Shown here piece by piece: positions 55,762-64,000 of a stretch of 64,000 bases of DNA. Below the pieces are notes generated by a model. That model saw nothing but the letters and a program-made list of their open reading frames with translations. It searched no databases and was not told the DNA's origin. Position numbers and translations under genes: made by a program. Position 1 is the first letter of the stretch. The number at the start of each line of letters is the position of its first letter. Source of the stretch: Ottelia alismoides (Eukaryota > Streptophyta > Magnoliopsida > Alismatales > Hydrocharitaceae); NCBI GenBank assembly GCA_037367405.1, contig JAZKJV010005531.1, positions 310,001 to 374,000 on the forward strand, given 5' to 3'.

Positions 55762-58700
55762 TGATGAATCCACATTTCATCATCTTTATTCTATCATTTT
55801 GGCACCAAAAACCCTAGCAAATGCCTGTAAATAGCATTAATATCATCATCTTAGCATTCATGCATGTGCATCTATATAGTGTATAAAATGTTGTAATTAA
55901 AGCCAAAATTATAGAATAAATAAAGAAAAGAAAAAGAATAAAATATTGTAAATATTTTATGACCCGAAACCCCGAGACCTAGGCATCTTGATGAATAGGT
56001 CGACAAGGAATAAAGTAGGGGGAGATAAGGGCCAAAATGCAGATAAAATACCTATAGTTTTTATTCATTCTTTATTCATTTTGGGACCTATTTTTGGTTC
56101 CACTTTTTATACATCAAATAAAGAAACTTTGTACATGAAAGTTGTAGATAATTTTATAAAGAAAAATACAAAATTGATTTCACAGAAAAATAATTTACAG
56201 ATAAAAAGTTATGATCTGAATAAAAATCCAGAACCCCAACTTCCCAGACCCGTATCTCACAACTGACAACTCCAAATGCAGCATACTTACCTTTAATTGT
56301 ATATAGAATAAAATAAGCTATTTAATGGCGGTGGTTTCGCATTTGGCGGAGCTATGGTTTGAAAGTTGAGTTTTGGACCCTCATTATATACATGTACTGA
56401 ATAAAATATTCAATTTATTATTTATTCATTATTTTTGTATTTTTATATTTTTATAATTATGTAAATATTACTTATAATATATATGTGCATTAAAATCAGA
56501 ATAAAAATGCAAAGAAAATACAAAATAAAAATATTTGTATAAAGAATACATAGATATACTGCCTATACCTATACCTGTACAAAACACTCTTATATTTTAT
56601 TAAATATACAAAATAAATCAGAAAAATAAAATAAAAATATATTTGTGTATCTAAAAGTATCTTATAATTTTATAAAATAATAAACAAAATAATAAAATTA
56701 AAATATACAAAATAAAAATAAAAGGATGCAATATGTAGGTATCATACCTATATAAGGGTATAAAAGCAACTTATAAAAATATACTCATAAAAATAATTAA
56801 AAATAAGAATAAAATACTTTATAAAATAATAAATATTTTTTATTTTATAACATAATTAAAATAATGCCATTTATTATTTTTAAATAATTTTCTAATCTTT
56901 TTCCTCAGACCTTTTTCTGGTTGGTCCACGTGGACCAACCAGGGGGCAGCAGTAGTTGACCGCAGGTCAACTCTCTGCCCCAGGTCTGGGCTGTGTCAGA
57001 AGCGAGTTTGACCTCGTTTTCACCCTTTTTTCAAGGCGAACCCTTTTACTATCTCGTGTATCAACCTTCACGACTTTTGTAGCCCCTCCATAGAGCTTAC
57101 ACGCCCTTGGCTTGTTTCGGGCATTGGATCACTGTCGCTCCAGATACACCTCGATCAAGGGACCACCTTCGTCAACCCCTTAAAACCGACCCCTTGACCT
57201 GATTTGAAATTTTGAACCGTGAATAACCACTGATACGCCCCCCTTGGTCGAGCAAAAGGAGCCCGGAGGTGACAGCTTCGAGCCCCAGGCTTCCAGGCGA
57301 AGGGAGAGCGCCTGACCGTCGCGCGTTCCACACCTCTGGCGAAGCGCCGCCGTCGAGGTATCTACCCTCTGGCCCCAGGCCATCGAGGCCGTTCTTTTCT
57401 TCTTTTTATCCCCGTTGAGTTCATCATAGGTTTAGGAACATTTCGCCCCTCTTTCCTCGTCGAATCGCCCATCTAATCGCATCATCGACCACCTCGCCGG
57501 AGCGCAACTCCGGCGAGTACCTATATCGTCCTTTATTCCACTCCGAGAGCCACCTGTGGTCGAGGCATTTTGCCCTCGACCTCAGTAACATTTTTGTGCA
57601 GGTATTGGAGCGTATCGACGTGTCTGGAGCCATTTTGACCCCTCGCCGGAGGAGGCTGGACGCCTGCAGCTCCGCCACCTCCGCACGAGAGCACCGACGC
57701 ACGCTGGTGATTTTTGCCGCTTCCAGACGATAGCTGACACCTTCTGGAGCTTCCCCGACCTTTTTGCGAGCCCAAACGCCGCCGGAGCTGGACGGAGGAG
57801 CTCAGAGAACTTCGTCCGACCGGAGCTCCTCCGTGTTCTTCCATCCACCTTCGCCACCATTGGATCGTGGTGGAGCGTCAGATCGCGCAACGACCGTCAG
57901 ATCATCCGAGCCCAGCCGCCGTTGGATCTCATTCTGAGATCTAATCTCAGACGTCGAAGCGAACCGTCATCACGCCCGGAGAAGACGCCACGTGGATAAG
58001 TGGCGTGTCCTACGCCGCTGGATCGCGCCTGAAAGCCCAACCGTTGGATGTCCGACACGCGTCATCAGCTTCGCCACCGTCGTCGGATCGCCTAAACGAG
58101 GGTATTTTGCAGTCAACCCCCACTTGTTTTGTAATTTCTATTTAGTCCAGAAACTTTATTGCGTAGTTTAAATATTTTGTAAAAATTGTAAAAAGACCCT
58201 CGTCTTTATTTTATTTGCGTTTAGGTCCCCTGCCACGTCACCTCATGTGACCTGTACACGTGAGGTGGGGGCATTTTGCAGAGGGACCCTTGGTCTTTGT
58301 TTGATTTCGTTTCAGTACCAAGATTTGGATATTAAGTGTTATATTTTTGGGAATTTTGCAAGAAAGCCCCCAGGCTTTTTCAAAATCACATTTTGGTCCC
58401 TGCCAGGTGCGTGCGAGTCACGCGCCCTGGGGGGCAATTTACATCGATACCCTTGCAGGTCTTGTGATTGCTGTTTGGCCCTAAAAATTGCATATTTAGT
58501 TTAAAACTTTGTGGAAAATTGCATGTGAGCCCCTGGATGTTTGAGAAATTGCAAATATACCCCTGCCAGGCTTGATTAATGATTGGATGCTTGTTCTAAT
58601 TATTTAACGTATCATTTTAAGTCCAAAAATTCCACAAAAATAGGGTTTAGCTCCTGTTAACTTGTGCTTCCACGCTATCAATTCAGTTTTTGATTTTGTT

Positions 58701-59651
58701 TTATTTTTATATTTATTAAAAATCAAAAACATGCTTTTTCTCTACTGTCTAGCTTAGAAAATACCAAAAAAATATTAAAAGGTCTTGAAAAATTCCAAAA
58801 AAAAATACCTAGTGTCTATTTTAACCTATTTTAGTGTCAGTCCAAAAATCACTAAAAATCTCAAAAGAAAAACACTAAAAATTTGAAAACATTCAAAAAC
58901 TTCAAAAAAATATATAAAATCAAAGAAAACTCCAAAAAATACAAACTTACTTTCTATTTGTTCTATATTTCATTTTCTTTATTAGAAAATTATTGTGAAA
59001 AATTTTGATTGTTGTTTGCTATTTTTAACTTCCATTTTATTCACAGCCAGCACTCATTTCATTGTTTTGCTTTATTTCAGTATTTAAAAATACCAAAAAC
59101 ACCTTGAAAAATCCCCAAAAATCACAAAAACAGTAAAAAAATCCTAAAAATATCAAAAACATTTTATTTCTGAATTTTTGGTTATTTTTGCTCATTTTTT
59201 AAAATATTTTATCTAGTTCTTTATTACATTGTCTTTATTTTCCAATATTGAAAATTTTAAAAAAATATAAAATATAAAATTATAAAAATCAGAAAATTAA
59301 AAATCAAAACACAAAATTAAAAATTAAATTAAAATTAAAAAAATTAAAAATTAAAAACCCACAAAAAAATATCCTTTGCTTGCTTGCTTAGTGTAGACAC
59401 TTGACACACACTCACTTGTGCACAAATTTTTGAATTACCCTGCTTGCTCCCTGTGTTCAAACTCTCTGCATACTTGCCCTTTACATCATTTGTGCAGAGT
59501 TAAAAATAAATTTTAACTCCACATTATTTCTAATTTATTGATCTTTAGTGTGGGTTAATTGTTGACTAAATACAGGATTTTGTGTGGTCAAACACCGACT
59601 GTTGACTCGCCTTGTGAGTCGATACAACCGCATTAGATTCTGCGTTTATCA
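55762..59651 (+). repeat. Solo LTR D (3890 bp), plus strand
   Basis: Exact 5-bp duplication GTGAT at 55757-55761 and 59652-59656. Borders TGATGAATCC and TGCGTTTATCA. Same family as A, B and C in opposite orientation (AAAGTAGGGGGAGATAAGGGC, CATGAAAGTTGTAGATAA, ATTGTATATAGAAT shared in reverse). GC-rich centre 56930-58450. The TATA box of B and C is not conserved here, and it is the most diverged copy. Confidence 0.93.
56918..56941. promoter_or_regulatory. 24-bp perfect palindrome with a G-box core in LTR D
   Basis: Arms TGGTTGGTCCAC and GTGGACCAACCA meet at CACGTG, the plant G-box. The corresponding site in LTR B has CGCGTG at its centre. Confidence 0.75.
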
Positions 59652-59656
59652 GTGAT

Positions 59657-60117
59657 CCCTAGTCGAATGAGAGGAGAAAAGAATAAGATACGGTGCTACT
59701 CATTCAGAAACTAGACTTTCATGCTCACATTTTTTAGTCTGGCAACTAAAGAGATGGTCTATTGAGTTGTGACATGTCTTTGAAACTAGAGTTGAAGATT
59801 GAATCTCTGAGCTAGCCTCAAAGACTAGGACCTTGGGTGAAACATTGATTATACACTTGGTGAAGCAATCAACACTAATGTCATATCCCATTATTAATAT
59901 TATAGAATAAGAGATTATGAGACCCATGCTCTTCGAGTTCCTTTTCAGTGAGCCGAGCGAGACTTAACTTGAGTAGTTCAAGAAAATTGAGATTTGATCA
60001 ATGAGTCTTATCATCACCTTTCACAGTCAGGAATTCAACTTAAAAATTTTTTCTTCGCTCATTTTTTCGAATAAGTGTTTGCAAAGGGCCTAGCAAAGTT
60101 TAAGTATAGGGGGATAA
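59657..60117 (+). mobile_element. Element X, last internal stretch and polypurine tract
   Basis: Continues X after the solo LTR D insertion. Ends AAGTTTAAGTATAGGGGGAT (60097-60115), a typical gypsy-like polypurine stretch, just before TGAATATGTGATTCATC. Confidence 0.6.
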
Positions 60118-60950
60118 TGAATATGTGATTCATCATCTTATTATTTGAAATTTAGCTTGAATTATTAAATAAAACACCCAATAAATGCCCCCAAATCAAT
60201 AAATTAATAAAATAATACTTGCAAAAAATGGGATAATAATATTTATCTATCTTGTAAATAAGTCCACAAAATATTTTAAAAAAAACAACAAAATAAGGAG
60301 CTAAAAATGTGCATATATTCCCTATAAAATAGCTCAAACTTCACTGATTTTTAGTAAATTCATGCTAACTCCTACTGACTTAATTCTTTTTCTATCATGA
60401 ATATAAAAATGTATAAAAACATATAAAAATATAAAATAAGTTTGCATTCGAATAAATACTCTTAGATCCTGAACCAAAAAGGGCATAAATTCCACTTTTT
60501 TCAATTTAATTCATGCTCCATATGAAACTCCAATTTCACCAACTCGCTTTCAAAATTTAAGGTATAAAATTATCGATCCAATTATGTGGCCTAGATGTAC
60601 TTTGCAAGTATTTACTAACATGAGTTGTGATTTCATGTACATAAATAATCTTTTTTAATTGATTTCTTCTTTATTTAGTTTCTTTATTTTTTGTTTTAAT
60701 AAAATATGCAAAAATTAGAATCCAAAAAGTATAAAAATTAGAGAAAATGATGTGATATGATTTTGCATCTTTCTTTATTTTTATTTTACTTCTTATTTAT
60801 TAACATTCCAAAAATAGTGTATTGTTCTATTTCTAGTGTTTTATTAGATGTTATTCTAAAGATATCTTTTAATTAAAAGTTTGAAAAATAGAAAATCTTT
60901 AAAAATTGGTATAATTCATTAAAATACATTCAAAAAATTATTTCTTGCAT
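60118..60950 (+). repeat. LTR E, 3' LTR of element X, truncated
   Basis: Begins TGAATATGTGATTCATCATC after the polypurine tract and is AT-rich, with distant similarity to the start of LTR D (TTCATCATCTT.ATT). The right end is not seen; by about 61200 the sequence belongs to a copia 3' end. Confidence 0.5.
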
Positions 60951-61313
60951 ATATTGATTTAGATTACTTTTGAGGTCTTCACAAAACTTGTAGATCTCAT
61001 TGATATCTACAAATCTCATGAAGACCGCTTTTTTCATTTGGAGTTGTCTTTTCCTTCTTTTTATGAATTTTGCTTCTCTCCTTGAGCATTTAAAGTCAGC
61101 TACTATTTGGTCGTGCTTATTACTTTGATCTCATTTTCCTTTCCCAAATTGCCCCTATGTCTCATCACATATCCCATCGTGACTTCCAACTCTAGCCTTC
61201 CACTTTTTCTTTAGGCTATGAGGCAAGCCTTTGACACAAAAGGCTTTTGACTAGCATGTTATGCGTATGGGTTTGAGAATAGTCCACTGTGGATCTGAGG
61301 GCTAGTGGGGGAT
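60951..61313 (+). mobile_element. 3' internal end of a second copia element
   Basis: Ends GGGCTAGTGGGGGAT, the same polypurine layout as 38953-38968, directly before a TGTTGGACAT LTR start. No coding remnants recognised. Confidence 0.55.
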
Positions 61314-62056
61314 TGTTGGACATATAAGCCCATGATGAGCTATTATACAATAAAAGTTGTTGGGAATTATTCCATTCCATTATCTAAATTAAATCATAAA
61401 TTGTGTTTGCACTTATAAGTGCCTTAGTATAATTAGGATTATGTACTATGGCCATCTTGATATCATATAAATGTTTCTCTAAAGAGTTAGATCATAGAGT
61501 TCGATGCAGGGTTGTATATCTAAATAGTTGGATCAAGGACACAACATGCATCATCAAGTGATATTCAAGAAGGATCTCCAGTCTGAGAAGAGATGGAAAT
61601 ATTTTCTAAAGACTGATATACGACTAACATTCTTGATGAAAGTCCTCTGGATAAGAATAAAGATTCTAAGATGTCAGATAAGTCAAGATAAAGAGTTAAC
61701 TTGACGAGATTAAGAGATTAAAGACTTGTATCGTCTACTATCACGAACAGGCGCATATCCTTAGATTGATTACATATATACATCTATATATCTATGTGTA
61801 TACATTTGATAGACTAATAGGTTTATGATATGACAAGATCTATATACTGGCAAGTAGAGGTGCATATACAGAAATATGATATATATGATCTCTCAAAGTA
61901 CTCATATATGGCCATACTTTTTGAACCAGGAGACATAGCTCTCTCATGAGACATTAGGGTCACAATGGATTTCATTAATGGTCATCTTGTTTATGAAGTA
62001 AGATAAGAATTTAAGAATATTAATATATACTTTTGGAAAGCATATGATTAATATTG
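61314..62056 (+). repeat. Truncated third copy of the copia LTR
   Basis: Collinear with about 30959-31700: TGTTGGACATA.(A/G)AGCCCA, AAGAGTTAGAT, AAGGATCTCCAG.CTGAG, CTTTTGGAAAG.ATAT. More diverged than the other two. It breaks off before the palindrome array and promoter. Confidence 0.82.
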
Positions 62057-63050
62057 TCATCTATATATATACTATATATATACTATATACAGTTTTTCTA
62101 CTGTGAGTGAATAATCCATGTCTCTTAAAGATAAATTTTCTTTAAATTTATGAAGATCATATTCATTCATGCAATAAAAAAATGTTTAAGGCATATGTGA
62201 ATTGTTGATGGCATCTGTTTTTTTCCATCCGTAAATCAGCTTGTCCCTCAAGAGTAACTTGTCAATGGTCATTGTTAGTCGAGGTGTCATGTTCCTATGA
62301 TGGACGCCATTTGCCTCTTCTTTGTTAATCTTTATTGTTCATCTTTTCTTTCTCCACCATCTTCTGTGGTCCTCCATTAGGCATGAGCGCTTTGCTCTCC
62401 TTTACTCATGAAGTCATTGTATTTGTATCTCCCAGCAGGAAAGCCAATCATATATGTCCCTTCCAAGTTTAAATGAAATTATTCCCAATCAGTACTCTTC
62501 TTTTAAAAAACAAACCATATATATCATACATGCAAAAAAATGCATTTCACATAATCATTCTCCCCACTTGATAACTTGTATATAATATGTATTGGGATTT
62601 GGACTTCTTTTGTTACAATATCATGTAGTTCATATTATTTTTATGCCTAACATCATTCATCTCTCTCTCTCTCTTTTTTATCAATGAAACATTATTTAAG
62701 ATGTAATATTATCTATAAGAGGATGGATTGTAGGGAATTTCTATTTTCATCACCTTACACTTTTGTCTCAAGATTCCAAACTCCATGCGTTCCCTAAGCA
62801 GTGGCTGTGATTGATGTGACACAAACCATCGTCTCGAGATAAATCAACACTGGATGATGTGCATAACATACAAGTTTACTACATCTCATCTACATATTTC
62901 CTTAAGGCTCATCCAACTATTTTTCCTCCCATCAATATTTAATACATGCACATTACTATGAGGTTGCAAATTGTCGGATGCAATTCCATGTCTAGTGATG
63001 TTATGAATTTAGACATTACAGGATCCGGTATTGTTTGGATTACATATATT
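62057..63050. other. Intergenic sequence without recognised features
   Basis: AT-rich, a (CT)n run near 62659-62676 and no coding signal. The ACTATATATAT repeats at 62060-62090 mark the break with the copia LTR. Confidence 0.5.
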
Positions 63051-63420
63051 TAGGGGTGTTCAAAAATATCCGGGTCAATGGGTACCTGGCTTGACCCGTC
63101 CATTTTGACCCTAAACTCTCGGGTACCCGTTTGAAAATGATGGGTCGGGTACCCGTAATGTCATGACCCGTACCCCATATAAAAAACCCGACGGGTACCC
63201 GAGGGTACCCAGTTGGAAGCTTCCACTATCAATTGATTCACAAAAATGCAAATGGTTAGATACAAATACCAATATAGATGTTACATTATTCTTATCTATT
63301 TTAAAAATATAGAAATGGATGCGGATATAAATATCGACGAATATGGAAAATATATTGCCAAATCATTAAAATGAATACCGGTATGAAAAATTATAGAATC
63401 AAAATTGTATAGATAAGATG
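63051..63420. repeat. One end of a probable hAT-like repeat
   Basis: Starts TTTAGGGGTGTTCAAAAAT and is full of GGGTACCCG, TGACCCG and CGGGTA words in both orientations, a composition typical of hAT subterminal zones. The other end and target duplication are not identified. Confidence 0.4.
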
Positions 63421-63590
63421 AAATTTATATGGTTGGGGCGGCTCATATATGTATCCATTTTGAAATCGAAATACGTATGGATGTCAAAATTTGAATTAAC
63501 ATATATGATAACGAATTGGATACGATCCAATCGATATACATACATTCTGGCATCCAAACATGATGATAATGAATACAATTGAATACGAAT

Positions 63591-63728
63591 TGTATCGCGC
63601 ACACGCATGCGCGCACGCACCCCCACCTACACGCATGCACGTGCCCATGCAAACATCCATGCCCACGTATCGCGCATGCGCCCACGATCACACGTAAATG
63701 CGCATACACATAAGCGCGCACGCACACC
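63591..63728. repeat. CpG-rich alternating purine-pyrimidine tract
   Basis: 63596-63620 alternates pyrimidine and purine perfectly for 25 bp (CGCGCACACGCATGCGCGCA and on). Further CGCGCATGCG and GCGCGCACGCACAC follow to 63728. A candidate Z-DNA segment. Open frames on the minus strand through it are low complexity. Confidence 0.75.
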
Positions 63729-64000
63729 TTGCGATAACCAATTGTGATGCTAATTAATACACCCATTTACGAATAGGAATATATATTTATATATTGTTTG
63801 TCATGTTGTCCTCCGATTATATATATTTACATCTCGTTTATTCGTATTTGATTCATTATGAGGATGAACCTACGTAAATGTGTCACTATTGGATCCGTAT
63901 TTGATAGTATTCCTTCCAATTGCATGTATTCATATGGTTTACATTTTCCGCATAGTTTTATACATCCTCATTAATTTATTTATCTATGTTTATTTATCCC

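Overview
This is nuclear DNA from a flowering plant. It is AT-rich, has GT-AG introns, and is packed with plant-type transposable elements: L1 and RTE LINEs, Ty1/copia and probable Ty3/gypsy LTR elements, hAT, Mutator-like and Tourist DNA transposons, and many short foldback elements (MITEs). I cannot place the species. There are no rRNA genes, no intact tRNA genes, no CRISPR arrays and no prokaryotic features.

The only host gene I can support is the 3' end of a plant homologue of WDR43/UTP5 (t-UTP/SSU processome, nucleolar), on the + strand. Its last four coding exons are 4035-4117, 4568-4679, 20131-20205 and 20462-20641 (stop 20639-20641). All four junctions keep phase. Earlier exons lie to the left of the window or were not recognised. 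The third intron (4680-20130) is about 15.45 kb and is almost wholly nested transposons. They are: an antisense L1 (about 6.2-12.5 kb) broken by a Mutator-like element (9381-10398) and a hAT element (11164-11814); a sense RTE LINE (13412-18210) broken by a TIR element (13785-15243) and a hAT element (15791-16799); and an antisense retroelement ORF1 with a zinc knuckle (18.5-19.6 kb). Several insertions keep exact target-site duplications, so the order of events can be read.

From 21 to 31 kb there is no gene. The DNA is a dense field of foldback elements of at least six families (F1 to F5 plus a mirrored-microsatellite element), most of them bordered by (TA)n, (GA)n, (GT)n or (TATG)n microsatellites. 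A 685-bp hAT element and a 247-bp Tourist element lie within it.

From 30959 to 41574 there is a complete-length Ty1/copia element. It has 2.6-kb LTRs, an initiator-Met-tRNA primer site and a polypurine tract, but a wrecked pol. Its U3 carries an array of short palindromes with different arms, nearly all centred on GTG.

From 42 to 61 kb there is a nest of one family with very long (about 4 kb) LTRs: an element with LTRs A and B and only about 2.3 kb between them, and two solo LTRs, C and D, with perfect 5-bp duplications. All sit inside an older LTR element (X), whose 3' end and LTR (E) are at 59.6-61 kb. A truncated third copy of the copia LTR follows at 61.3 kb. The last 2 kb holds one end of a probable hAT-like repeat and a CpG-rich alternating purine-pyrimidine tract.
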